Positions 1 to 8,674 of a stretch of 64,000 bases of DNA are shown one piece after another; the first letter of the stretch is position 1, and each line of letters begins with the position of its first letter. The position numbers and the translations under genes are program-made. This DNA is from Arthrobacter sp. MAHUQ-56 (GTDB lineage Bacteria > Actinomycetota > Actinomycetes > Actinomycetales > Micrococcaceae). The stretch is taken from positions 1 through 64,000 of the forward strand of contig NZ_JAIFZQ010000022.1 of assembly GCF_019710585.1 (NCBI RefSeq), written 5' to 3'. The notes under the pieces are model-generated. The model searched no databases, was not told the origin of the DNA, and saw nothing but the letters and a program-made list of their open reading frames with translations.

Positions 1-148
1 TCCGTTCAGGAGCGAACGGGAATTCCGTGCCGGGGCCGAAGACGTGGCAGTGGGCGTCCACCGCGCCCGCCGGAAGTTTGAAGCGGGGCGTGGACGGGTT
101 GCTGTACCAGTCGAGCCAACCCGGCGTCTTGGTAATGGTCGTTTCCAT
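1..148 (-). CDS. Amidohydrolase of the 2-pyrone-4,6-dicarboxylate hydrolase type (N-terminal part only)
   Basis: Reading the minus strand from an ATG at 148, the first 49 residues contain PGWLDWYSNPSTP and then VDAHCHVFGPG. The HxH-type metal motif inside VDAHCHVFGP is typical of the TIM-barrel amidohydrolase family that includes 2-pyrone-4,6-dicarboxylate hydrolase (LigI) and related lactonases, which act on ring-cleavage products of aromatic acids. A good ribosome site (AAGGAACC) sits just before the ATG. The gene runs off the left edge, so the rest of the active site cannot be seen. A palindrome about 65 bp upstream may be its operator. The family is fairly sure; the substrate is inferred from similarity of the N-terminus only. 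Confidence 0.72.
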   Translation of the reverse strand, partial: METTITKTPGWLDWYSNPSTPRFKLPAGAVDAHCHVFGPGTEFPFAPER

Positions 149-212
149 TGGTTCCTTAGCCATTCGTGCGCTGCACAACGAAGCCGTTTAAGTGAACCAA
201 GTTACATTCAAT

Positions 213-224
213 ATTGTCAACAAT
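213..224. promoter_or_regulatory. Candidate operator palindrome ATTGTCAACAAT
   Basis: A perfect 5-bp inverted repeat with a 2-base centre lies in AT-rich DNA upstream of the left-edge amidohydrolase gene. The layout TTGT-NN-ACAA resembles operators of GntR/FadR-type repressors. Its regulator is not identifiable here. Confidence 0.35.
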
Positions 225-287
225 TTATCGCACATTTCTGTTTGCGTTATGACTGCCCCACATAATGCACTGGAGATACCTCAGCAA

Positions 288-767
288 GGGTCGGCCGGCG
301 CCCACGCCATCCTGATCCCGAAGCAGAAGGTCAGCATCGAGCAGATCACCGAATGGGTGAAGGAAGCCCACGCCCACGCCGCGCACCCCTGGTGGTGGTG
401 GCTGAAGGCTTCGTGCCCGAGCACATGGAGTCCCCGCACTCAGAACGCGGGCTGGACACCTTCGGCCAGCCCCGGCTGGGCGGCATCGCAGTCAGCTCGC
501 CCCCGAGCTGGAAGCCCGCACCGGCATCGAAACCCGCGCGACGATCCTGGGCCACATCCAGCGCGGCGGCGTCCCGTCCGCATTCGACCAGGTCCTGGCC
601 ACGCGCCTGGGCATGGCAGCCATTGACTCGGGGGTGGAAGGCTTCTGGGGAACCAGGGTGGCCCTCAAGGGCACGGGCATCCAGCACGTCGCCTTCGCGG
701 AAGCCCTGGGCCAGCTCAAACCGACCCTCAGCGCCGGCCCTACGAAGCAGCAATCCTGTTCGGCTAG
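288..767 (+). pseudogene. 6-phosphofructokinase, C-terminal remnant with frameshifts
   Basis: Three reading frames must be joined to follow one protein. First comes GAHAILIPKQKVSIEQITEW, then APLVVVAEGFVPEHMESPHS through LGGIA, then ELEARTGIETRATILGHIQR with GGVPSAF, ending in AILFG and a TAG. These match the C-terminal half of actinobacterial ATP-dependent phosphofructokinases (roughly residue 180 to the natural end). The ATP-binding N-terminus and catalytic Asp region are absent, and at least two frameshifts separate the pieces, so it is dead. A 5' stub of a pfk gene in the same orientation occurs at 18434, on the other side of the dextran locus. Confidence 0.82.
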
Positions 768-947
768 CTTCTTTAAGTAGTTGGTCTGCCAAAGCCATCA
801 GGTCATCTGCACTGGTATGAAGATTTCCGATACGTCTACTCGTCCCGTTCAAACGCCGATAACGGATATTCGGTCAACGGCCCTTTGAGGCATGCCCGAA
901 GGAACAGAAGGCCTAGGAGGGTCCGATACGCGTTGGGCACCTTAACG

Positions 948-1231
948 TCAGCGTCAAAGTAGGGCGAAATCCCGTTTCACTGACAGTCACTCCATAGTGC
1001 TCTCAGATTCCACCCTGACAGTAGGGGAGGGCGGGACACCCGGGCGTAGCGAACCGAGAACCATAGAAATATTCCGCAAAATCGGGGGCCCTGATGGAAA
1101 ACCTCTTGGGACAGAGCTGGCTATGTTACCTCTTTCAGCTCATTAGGCATCTGAGAACGGTCCTGAACGCCGCCGACAGGCGCATCCTCCCTGGCCAGAC
1201 GTTGATGACGTCAGGTTGAGGTGTAGCCAAC
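948..1231 (+). repeat. Diverged direct repeat, left copy (pairs with 18646-18926)
   Basis: The start (GCGTCAAAGTAGGGCGAAAT, then TTTCACTGACAGTCACTC, then CACCCTGACAGTAGGGGAGG) and the end (CCTGGCCAG, then TGACGTCAGGTTGAGGTGTA) match the copy at 18646-18926 in the same order and orientation. The inner 150 bp or so aligns poorly. No open frame spans it. It may be a relic of an insertion sequence or other mobile element, but no transposase is legible. Confidence 0.6.
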
Positions 1232-1273
1232 TCTGGCTAGCGGGTCCGTGGCAGGGCGCAGCGGCAATGTCCA

Positions 1274-1530
1274 CTACTTCTTGAACGGGCCCGCATGTAC
1301 CAGGTTTTCAGGCAATATACCGGTTGCGATGGCATTGAGCTGGCGCCGGAGCGGGCTCGGATATGTGAGTCGAAGGCTGTGGTCCTTCCACCAAGGTGGG
1401 GCGTAATCAGTGCGTTTGGTGATGCCCATAGTGGATGATTTGCGGGGATGGGTTCCGGGTCGAAGTATCCCGAACAGGGAGCGGCACCCCACGCTGCTAA
1501 ACCGGCCTTGGGGCGCAGCCATGGATCTAG
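1274..1530 (-). pseudogene. D-isomer-specific 2-hydroxyacid dehydrogenase, C-terminal remnant
   Basis: On the minus strand one frame reads DPEPIPANHPLWASPNALIT followed by PHLGGRTTAF, the conserved C-terminal part of NAD-dependent 2-hydroxyacid dehydrogenases such as phosphoglycerate dehydrogenase; its PHxGG segment lies next to the catalytic His. The match then continues in another frame as QLNAIATGILPENLVH. The NAD-binding domain is missing and a frameshift separates the two parts, so this is a degraded fragment. It lies between the left repeat and the HIT gene. Confidence 0.7.
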
Positions 1531-1567
1531 CTTTGAACCGCGACAATCACTACACAATCCTGCGCCG

Positions 1568-2011
1568 CTAGTTACTCGCGCTGATCTTGTTTAGTTCGGC
1601 CTCGAGACGCTCTCCGGCCGCATGATGCCCGACAACCTTTGAGTCACTTTCGGGCCATGTTTCTACTCCGTCTCCCGTCATACGGGGGACGACGTGCATG
1701 TGCCAATGATCGACGGACTGACCGCTACCGGGCCCACAGGCGCTGAGAAGGTTGACGCCCGTTGCCGGCAGCGCGCGAAGGATCCCCTGGGTCACCTGCT
1801 GGCAAAGCGCTCCAACAGCATCCAGCGAGGTTGAGTCAGCGTCGTGGACCCCAAGGCAGTGCCGCCTGGGTATGACAACGACGTGACCTGGAGCAAGAGC
1901 GGCGGATTCGAGCACGGTAAAGGCCAGCGCTGCGCCGGCGTCGGCGACGATTTGAGCAGGCGCCGTACCCATGGCTATCTCGCAAAATATGCAGTCGGCT
2001 GGTGGTGGCAT
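1568..2011 (-). CDS. HIT family protein (histidine-triad nucleotide hydrolase)
   Basis: This 147-residue protein has the usual HIT layout: an N-terminal CIFCEIA zinc-type motif (residues 7-13), an IPRRH segment near residue 47, and the histidine triad HWHMHVV at 102-108. Members hydrolyse or transfer nucleotidyl groups (AMP-lysine, dinucleoside polyphosphates), and many bacterial copies are housekeeping-like with no known substrate. Length is normal for the family. It stands alone on the minus strand, about 100 bp downstream of the ROK regulator gene, and has no strong ribosome site close to the ATG. Its link to dextran use is not evident. Confidence 0.85.
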   Translation of the reverse strand: MPPPADCIFCEIAMGTAPAQIVADAGAALAFTVLESAALAPGHVVVIPRRHCLGVHDADSTSLDAVGALCQQVTQGILRALPATGVNLLSACGPGSGQSVDHWHMHVVPRMTGDGVETWPESDSKVVGHHAAGERLEAELNKISASN

Positions 2012-2113
2012 GCAGTCGAGGTTACACCTCCGGATCAGCGCGATCCCGGCAACCTGCCGGTGTTGGTACTCGGCGGCCCGTCAAGTGATGAATACGTCGG
2101 GTACAACTTTCCA

Positions 2114-3349
2114 TCATGCGGGGTTTAGGTCGAGCAGGGAAGCAAAGGCCTGGTCCAGTGCGACCCGAACCGCCCCGAGCAGAGGGGCATGGCCAACGAG
2201 AATTGAGGCAGCGAGACGTGGATGAGCGGAATTAAGTCCGTCCAATTCTTCGTCAAGTGACGGAATGAGGACGTCCCCCGCCCCGGCGGGACCACCGGAA
2301 AGCACGATCATCTGTGGATCCAAGAGGGTGGCGACAACGGCAATAACCCGGGCCGTGCGCTCGGTCACCACCTCCAGAACTTCGTAGGCTGCCGGGTCAC
2401 CCTTCCGGGCTGCGTTGATCACCATCTCGGCATCCACCGCGGCCGGAATCCCGCCGCAGAGGCGCAGAAGCTCGCTGTCATGTGCAGACCACGGTCGTTC
2501 CCCGGCAAGTGTTTCGGCTGCGGCTACGGCGCCCAGTTCGCGGCACATACCGCCGATGGCATCTGTGTTTCCTACGCCCTCCACCAATTCCAGGAATCTC
2601 ATCTCGCCGGCTGATCCGCCACCGCGGATGAGCTGACCGCCGAGGCAGATTCCGGCACCGAGCCGTTCTCCGGAGAGGAGTACGACGACGTCGTCAACGT
2701 CCTGGGCGACACCACGCCAGCGCTCTGCGATGACGGCGAGGTTGGCGTCGTTGTCGACGATCAGCGGCCAGTCGAAGTCCGGGCGGAGGGCCAGACGCAG
2801 ATCCAAGGCGGCCAGCCCGGGCAGGTATGACTCCAGGGCGACCGCGTGGCCGTCCGGCCGTACTGGTGCAGGTACCGCCATCCCCGCTGCCATGACCGAG
2901 GACGCTTCCACCCCCGCCTGGGTCAGGACCTCAAGAGTGGCCTGCCGGGCAATCAGCAGGCGTTCGGGTGCTCCGAGATGCTCATCGCGCCATTGTTCGG
3001 CCCGTTCGGCGACGATGGTGCCCGCAAGGTCAGACAGGCAGAGCTGCAGTTTGGTGGCTCCGAGATCGATGCCCAGCACATATCCGGCAGCGGAGTTCAG
3101 CGCGAAGCGTCGGGATGGCCGTCCGCTTCTCAGGGCCAGTCCGGAAGGTGACTCCATTTCACTCACCCAGCCAAGCCTGAGCAGTTCATCACAGACTGTC
3201 AGGACTGTTGGTCTTGAAAGGCCGGTCGCTTCCATGAGGCCCGTAGCGTCAAGCTTTGCACCGGAAACAAGAGCCCCCATAACCGCAGAGGCCGAGATCC
3301 TGCGGAGAACCGGGAGTGTTGCCTCTGTTTTCCCCGAACTGTTTTTCAA
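2114..3349 (-). CDS. ROK-family transcriptional repressor (dextran locus regulator 1)
   Basis: This is a protein of about 411 residues with an N-terminal winged helix-turn-helix (about residues 15-75, GLSRPTVLTVCDELLRLGW) and a ROK sugar-kinase-like effector domain starting at VLGIDLGATK, with the DNDAN motif in its first half. The Cys-rich zinc loop usual in ROK proteins is not recognisable, so its ligand response may differ. I place the start at a TTG at 3349 because the AAGGGG ribosome site is about 6 bases upstream; another TTG two codons earlier is too close to it. The gene diverges from the glucodextranase gene, and a perfect palindrome lies between them, so it most likely represses that operon until an isomalto-sugar binds. 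The inducer is inferred. Confidence 0.88.
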   Translation of the reverse strand: MKNSSGKTEATLPVLRRISASAVMGALVSGAKLDATGLMEATGLSRPTVLTVCDELLRLGWVSEMESPSGLALRSGRPSRRFALNSAAGYVLGIDLGATKLQLCLSDLAGTIVAERAEQWRDEHLGAPERLLIARQATLEVLTQAGVEASSVMAAGMAVPAPVRPDGHAVALESYLPGLAALDLRLALRPDFDWPLIVDNDANLAVIAERWRGVAQDVDDVVVLLSGERLGAGICLGGQLIRGGGSAGEMRFLELVEGVGNTDAIGGMCRELGAVAAAETLAGERPWSAHDSELLRLCGGIPAAVDAEMVINAARKGDPAAYEVLEVVTERTARVIAVVATLLDPQMIVLSGGPAGAGDVLIPSLDEELDGLNSAHPRLAASILVGHAPLLGAVRVALDQAFASLLDLNPA

Positions 3350-3376
3350 CGCCAACCCCTTGACCGATGCAACCTC

Positions 3377-3398
3377 TGCTCAACATACTAGTTGAGCA
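3377..3398. promoter_or_regulatory. Operator-like inverted repeat in the ROK/glucodextranase divergent promoter
   Basis: TGCTCAAC and GTTGAGCA form perfect 8-bp arms around ATACTA. The site lies between two divergent genes, 75 bp upstream of the glucodextranase ATG, with an AT-rich stretch (TATTAACGG, TTTATATATT) immediately beyond. This is the expected position for a ROK repressor operator. Confidence 0.65.
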
Positions 3399-3472
3399 TT
3401 TATTAACGGCCTTTATATATTTCTCACCCGTGTTTCCGGGGAGGATCAGAGTGCCTAAATCCCAGGAGAGCA

Positions 3473-6400
3473 ATGAAGCATCACCTTAGAACGACCTGTG
3501 CTGCGGCAGCCCTCGCGGTCGCAGCGTCGGCGGCCGCCTTTAGCCCCGCCAGTGCCCAGGCAGAACCGGCGCCGGGCTCGCCGGGAGCTTCTGCAACATG
3601 GACGAAAGGCGATAAAGAAGGCGTTGGAACGTCCGTCAGTACGGTGTCGAAAGTCTGGTACACCCTGACAGAGGGCACTCTGAGCGAGGTTTACTACCCG
3701 AGAGCAGATACGCCCAACACCCGCGAACTTCAGTTCGCCGTCAGCGACGGTTCCCGTTCCCAGCGTGAAAATGAGGATACGACCCGACGGGTGGAGCTCG
3801 CCGACCCACAGGCGCTGAGCTACCGGCAAATCACTGAAGACAGCGCCGGCCGCTGGCGGCTGACAAAGACTTATGTAACGGACCCTCAGCGGTCTGCGGT
3901 GATGCTCGGCGTCACTTTTGAGGTACTAGACGGCGGCGACTACCAGCTCTTTGCTCTGTTCGATCCTTCCCTGGCCGGAACTTCTGGCGGAGACTCCGGC
4001 CGGACGGTGGGTGATGCCCTGGTGGCAGAGGACCTCTCCATTCCGGATACACCGGTCGCCTCCGCCCTGGTGTCGAGCTCAGGGTTCAGCGCTACCAGCA
4101 CCGGGTACGTTGGTACCAGCGATGGCGGAGCGGACCTTGCCGCCGACGGGAAACTAGACGGCGCATACCCCGAGGCGGGGCCTGGAAATATTGCCCAGAC
4201 AGGAAGGATCCCCCTGACGGGGGCGAAGACGGAATTCTCCCTTGCCCTGGGCTTCGGTGCCAACGCGGAGGAAGCGGTCAACACCGCAAATGCAAGCGTG
4301 AGCCGTGGTTTCCCCAAGGTTTCCAAGGACTACACCAAGGAGTGGAAGAAGTACCTGCAGTCCCTGGACAAGCCGGCCAAGGCCTTGGATGGTGAACTCC
4401 GGACGCAGTATGACGTATCCCTCATGACGGTCAAAGCCCATGAGGACAAGACCTTTCCGGGTGCCTGGATCGCCTCACTGACGACGCCGTGGGGCCAGGT
4501 GGCGAACGCTGAGCAGCATCGCGAGGGTTACCACGCGGTGTGGGCGCGTGACATGTACCAGTCGGTCACTGCCCTGCTCGCCGCTGGGGATACTGACGCC
4601 GCCCGCCGCGGCGTGGAGTGGCTTTTCAAGTACCAGCAGCAGCCGGACGGGCACTTCCCCCAGACTTCCAAGGTGGACGGCACCGTAGGCCAAAACGGCA
4701 TCCAGCTGGACGAAACAGCCTTCCCCATCCTGCTCGCGAACCAAATCGGCCGGACGGACGCTGACTTCTACGCGAACGAACTCAAGCCCGCCGCGGACTA
4801 CCTGGTAGCCGCCGGGCCCAAGACCCCGCAGGAACGCTGGGAAGAAACCGGGGGATACTCAACATCGACCCTCGCTTCACAGATTGCCGCATTGGCAGCT
4901 GCCGGAGACATTGCTGAGAAGAACGGTGACGCCGGTTCCGCAGCAATTTATCGGGCCACCGCGGACGAGTGGCAGCGCAACACGGAAAAGTGGATGTTCA
5001 CGACCAACGGACCGGTCGGTGACGGCAACTACTACTTGCGGATCAGCGGAAGTGGCAACCCGAACGACGGTGCTGCCCGTGACTGGGGCAACGGCGCAGG
5101 CGTTCATCCGGAAAACGCTGTGTTGGACGGCGGCTTCCTTGAGTTTGTCCGGCTCGGCGTGAAACCCCCGGCAGACGCCCACGTTGCGGATTCCATTGCC
5201 GAAACAGACGCTTCCATCTCGCAGGAAACTCCAGGCGGCCGCATGTGGCACCGTTACACCTACGACGGATACGGCGAGAAGGCCGACGGTTCGCCCTGGG
5301 ACGGCACCGGCGTCGGACGACTTTGGCCGCTGCTCTCAGGCGAACGGGGTGAATATGCGCTGGCCAACGGCCAGGACGCACTGCCTTACCTGGCAACGAT
5401 GCATTCCGCGGCGAACCAGGGTTTCATGATCCCCGAACAGGTCTGGGACCAGGATGAACCCACATCTTACGGTCACGAATTGGGCCGCAGCACCGGTTCC
5501 GCTTCCCCTCTCTCCTGGGCGATGGCGCAGTATGTCCGGCTCGCTGCGGGCATAAAGAATGGCTCGCCCGTTGAGACACCGAAGAACGTTGCCCAGCGCT
5601 ACGCCTCAGGCGCCGTCGGAAAACCGGCCCTGACAATCAATTCGCCCGCCCAGCTCACCACCGCAGACTCCGCAAACACCACGGTCTCGGGCACCACGGC
5701 GGCAGCCAAGGTCTACGTTTCCGTCAACGGCAATATTGTCGAGGCGCCGCTTACCCCTGCCGGTGACGGCACTTCAACCTTCTCAGTGGACCTCGCCCTT
5801 CCGGCAACCAAGAACACAGTGACCGTAGCTGCCGTCGGTTCCGACGGGGGCACGGCCGTCGAGAGCCGGACGGTCCTGCACTACGGCAGCCGGATCGGCG
5901 GGCTGCAGGACCCCTCGGGAGACGACAACGGGCCTGGCACCTACACCTATCCGACCAACCCGGTCTATGTGCCCGGAGCCTTCGACCTCACGGGAGTCGA
6001 CCTCTACGACGCCGGCGATAACTATGCCTTCGTGACCACTATCGCCGGTGACGTCACCAACCCCTGGGGCGGGCAGGGAATCTCCCACCAGCGGATCAAT
6101 GTCTACCTCAGCAATGGAAAGGCAACCCCCACACCTGCGCTGCCAGGCACAAACGTAAACGTTGAGAATGCCTGGGACTCCGTCATTGTCACCGATGGAC
6201 GCTTTGACGGTGCAGGCGTCTACAGCCCAGACGGTACCCGCACCTCACCGGTAACACTGTTGACGGTGCCCGAAGCCCACCAGATCGTCACCATGGTGCC
6301 CAAGACCGCACTCGGTAACCTTGACCCTGCCTCGGCCAAGCTCGCTGTGGCCATGTTCGGTAACGCCGAGTCAGGTGAAGGCGTCGGCAACGTCCGGCCC

Positions 6401-6628
6401 GTCTATGACGGCGCCTACTGGGCTGCCGGCGACCCGTCGTGGATCAAAGAGTGGCGCTTCGGCGGCGGTGCCGGTGTCTTCGACGGTGGTATCGCCTCCC
6501 GGGACACGGACACCAGCGATCCGAACGCACTCGACGTGATTGTCCGTGACGGCCAAAGCCAGGCAACGGTTCTTGACTGGCACACAGCCTCGCCCGCGGT
6601 GATTCCGATGGTTGGACTGAAACCCTAA
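3473..6628 (+). CDS. Secreted glucodextranase (GH15 exo-alpha-1,6-glucosidase)
   Basis: This 1051-residue protein starts with a signal peptide (MKHHLRTTC, an Ala-rich core, ASAQA). It then has the glucodextranase N domain (about 40-290), an (alpha/alpha)6 GH15 catalytic domain (about 300-695) with HREGYHAVWARDMYQ at 349-363, and B and C domains to the end (C domain from about 800). Glu457 in RWEETGGYS and Glu655 in PEQVWDQDEP fit the catalytic acid and base. Their 198-residue spacing equals that of the Arthrobacter globiformis enzyme as I recall it (Glu430/Glu628, mature numbering). It releases glucose from dextran ends outside the cell. Length, domain order and neighbours agree. AGGAG precedes the ATG. 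Confidence 0.93.
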   Translation: MKHHLRTTCAAAALAVAASAAAFSPASAQAEPAPGSPGASATWTKGDKEGVGTSVSTVSKVWYTLTEGTLSEVYYPRADTPNTRELQFAVSDGSRSQRENEDTTRRVELADPQALSYRQITEDSAGRWRLTKTYVTDPQRSAVMLGVTFEVLDGGDYQLFALFDPSLAGTSGGDSGRTVGDALVAEDLSIPDTPVASALVSSSGFSATSTGYVGTSDGGADLAADGKLDGAYPEAGPGNIAQTGRIPLTGAKTEFSLALGFGANAEEAVNTANASVSRGFPKVSKDYTKEWKKYLQSLDKPAKALDGELRTQYDVSLMTVKAHEDKTFPGAWIASLTTPWGQVANAEQHREGYHAVWARDMYQSVTALLAAGDTDAARRGVEWLFKYQQQPDGHFPQTSKVDGTVGQNGIQLDETAFPILLANQIGRTDADFYANELKPAADYLVAAGPKTPQERWEETGGYSTSTLASQIAALAAAGDIAEKNGDAGSAAIYRATADEWQRNTEKWMFTTNGPVGDGNYYLRISGSGNPNDGAARDWGNGAGVHPENAVLDGGFLEFVRLGVKPPADAHVADSIAETDASISQETPGGRMWHRYTYDGYGEKADGSPWDGTGVGRLWPLLSGERGEYALANGQDALPYLATMHSAANQGFMIPEQVWDQDEPTSYGHELGRSTGSASPLSWAMAQYVRLAAGIKNGSPVETPKNVAQRYASGAVGKPALTINSPAQLTTADSANTTVSGTTAAAKVYVSVNGNIVEAPLTPAGDGTSTFSVDLALPATKNTVTVAAVGSDGGTAVESRTVLHYGSRIGGLQDPSGDDNGPGTYTYPTNPVYVPGAFDLTGVDLYDAGDNYAFVTTIAGDVTNPWGGQGISHQRINVYLSNGKATPTPALPGTNVNVENAWDSVIVTDGRFDGAGVYSPDGTRTSPVTLLTVPEAHQIVTMVPKTALGNLDPASAKLAVAMFGNAESGEGVGNVRPVYDGAYWAAGDPSWIKEWRFGGGAGVFDGGIASRDTDTSDPNALDVIVRDGQSQATVLDWHTASPAVIPMVGLKP

Positions 6629-6640
6629 CCCTCAACCCCA

Positions 6641-6669
6641 AGGCGGGGCCGGAACCTCCGGCCCCGCCT
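6641..6669 (+). terminator. Rho-independent terminator after glucodextranase
   Basis: A perfect 13-bp GC-rich stem (AGGCGGGGCCGGA / TCCGGCCCCGCCT, loop ACC) starts 12 bases after the stop codon and runs into TTT. It separates the GH15 gene from the downstream dextranase. Confidence 0.85.
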
Positions 6670-6749
6670 TTCCCATCTATGCCCGCATTGGAACCAGAAA
6701 AAAGACCCAAACAGTTACAACCGCAATGATTTCAGAACAGGGGAAAGCA

Positions 6750-8612
6750 ATGAAGCATTACCTCCGTTTATTGGCCTCAGCGTTTGCGCTGCTGCTCCTG
6801 CTGCCGGCCGCCGGCCAGGAGCCAGCAGCCGCAACAGAACAGACCGGCTTCACCGCCTCAGGACCCGAGCTGCGGACCTGGTGGCACAACAACTATGAGT
6901 ACAACCCCACCTCACCCACCCAGAACGGCAACGTGCGCCGGTCATCTTTCTACGAGGTGCAGGTTGCCACAGCTGCGGCGCCTGAAACACGCTACGACTC
7001 CTTCGCGTATATGAGCATTCCCCGCAGCGGGAAGGGGAAGATTGGCTACACAGAACCGGACGGCGCAAAATTTTCTTCCTCAGCGAACCTCTCCATGAGC
7101 TGGTCCAGCTTCGAGTACTCCACTGCCGTTTGGGTGGACGTGAAGCTGACAACCGGCCAGACAATTACATCGGTGGACCAGGTTTCGATCCGTCCCAGCA
7201 AATACACCTTCGAGAAACACCTTGTCGACGCGAACACGGTCCGGATCAAGGTTCCCTATTCGCTATCGGGCTACCGCTTCTCAGTCGAATTCGAGCCGCA
7301 AAATTTCACCGCCTACAACGACATGTCAGGAACTGCGGGGGTGTTAACTGAAAGCGGAGGCGGGGACCACCGTGCCATCCATACCGAGCCCCGGAACTCC
7401 ATGATGATCTTCGCCGAGCCAACCCTGGGCGGCGGCGAGGCGGACCGATTGATTCCCACCGCCGCGTCCGGAACCATCAACTACCCGCAGGAAGGCCTGG
7501 TCGACAACCTGGGCTCGGTCACCGAGGAAATCATCTACTTCAGGCCCGGGACCTACTACATGGGATCGGGCCACCGTGCCTCCATGCCGCCCAACGTCAA
7601 GTGGATCTACCTGGCCCCCGGGGCATATGTCAAAGGTGCCTTCTATTTCCCCAGCTCGACACAGGGCGTCTACAAAGTCACCGGGCGCGGGGTGCTCTCC
7701 GGCGAACAATATGTCTATGAGGCCGACACCACCATCAGCGGGTATCCGCACTCAACCGGTGCCAACTGCCACAATACCTGCGTGAAGATGCTCGAATTCA
7801 GTTCGTCGTCCACCATGCAGCAGTACTTGGACGTCGAGGGAATCACCATCAGCGAGCCGCCCTACCACTCCTTCGTCATCTATGGGCCCCAGAACGCCTA
7901 TGACATGGAAATGCGGGTGGACAACTACAAGCAGGTGGGCAGCTGGTACTGGCAGACCGACGGCATGGAACTCTACAAGGGCGGGCGGATGAACAATACC
8001 TTTTTCCACTCCAATGACGACGTCCTGAAGCTCTACCACAGCAACGTGACGGTGGATAACACGGTGATCTGGAAGAACGAGAACGGCCCGGTCATCCAGT
8101 GGGGCTGGGCGCCGCACAACATCGACAATGTGGTCGTAACCAACACTGACGTCATCCACAACCGCATGTATTGGAAGGACGTCAAATACAACACCTGCAT
8201 TATCAACTCCTCCTCCCACTACGCGGACATGGGATCCAGCACCACAGCAGACACCGCCAAAACCATCAGCAACTTCCGGCTGGAGAACATCACCGTGGAG
8301 GGCATGACCAACTGCGCCGTCAGGATCTATGCGCTCTCCAACACCGAGAACATCCACATCAAGAACCTGAACATTGGCGGCTGGAACGGGCTGGACTACG
8401 GCTCCCAAGTGAGCCACCTGAAGCGTTATTCGGACACCGCCAACAACAAGGTCTGGCTGGGCAACGAAACGATTGACAGCAGGGGCATCAAGCTCGAGAA
8501 CTACACCGTCGGCGGGGTCAAGATCGACAAGACCACAACTAACTGGAATGACACGCAGTTGGGCCGTCTGGGGTTCGACCCGGAAAACTGGGATAACTGG
8601 AACGCATGGTGA
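6750..8612 (+). CDS. Secreted dextranase, GH49 (copy 1)
   Basis: This protein of about 620 residues is an endo-alpha-1,6-glucanase or dextran-releasing hydrolase. An N-terminal signal peptide (MKHYLRLLASAFALLLLLPA) is followed by a beta-sandwich domain and a right-handed beta-helix. The GH49 catalytic Asp cluster is visible: Asp404 in GSWYWQTDGMELY, then Asp423 and Asp424 in NDDVLKLYH. The 19- and 20-residue spacing equals that of fungal GH49 enzymes. I use the ATG at 6750 rather than 6726 because GGGGAAA lies just upstream and the residues after it form the signal peptide, as in the glucodextranase. It resembles the second copy at 15022 throughout. Exact linkage and product pattern (dextranase versus isopullulanase-like) cannot be read from sequence. 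Confidence 0.92.
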   Translation: MKHYLRLLASAFALLLLLPAAGQEPAAATEQTGFTASGPELRTWWHNNYEYNPTSPTQNGNVRRSSFYEVQVATAAAPETRYDSFAYMSIPRSGKGKIGYTEPDGAKFSSSANLSMSWSSFEYSTAVWVDVKLTTGQTITSVDQVSIRPSKYTFEKHLVDANTVRIKVPYSLSGYRFSVEFEPQNFTAYNDMSGTAGVLTESGGGDHRAIHTEPRNSMMIFAEPTLGGGEADRLIPTAASGTINYPQEGLVDNLGSVTEEIIYFRPGTYYMGSGHRASMPPNVKWIYLAPGAYVKGAFYFPSSTQGVYKVTGRGVLSGEQYVYEADTTISGYPHSTGANCHNTCVKMLEFSSSSTMQQYLDVEGITISEPPYHSFVIYGPQNAYDMEMRVDNYKQVGSWYWQTDGMELYKGGRMNNTFFHSNDDVLKLYHSNVTVDNTVIWKNENGPVIQWGWAPHNIDNVVVTNTDVIHNRMYWKDVKYNTCIINSSSHYADMGSSTTADTAKTISNFRLENITVEGMTNCAVRIYALSNTENIHIKNLNIGGWNGLDYGSQVSHLKRYSDTANNKVWLGNETIDSRGIKLENYTVGGVKIDKTTTNWNDTQLGRLGFDPENWDNWNAW

Positions 8613-8674
8613 CTCTGGGGTCTTCGTGACCGAAGCGCCTCCATAACGGGCCGGGGAGCTGACGCTCCAAGGGC

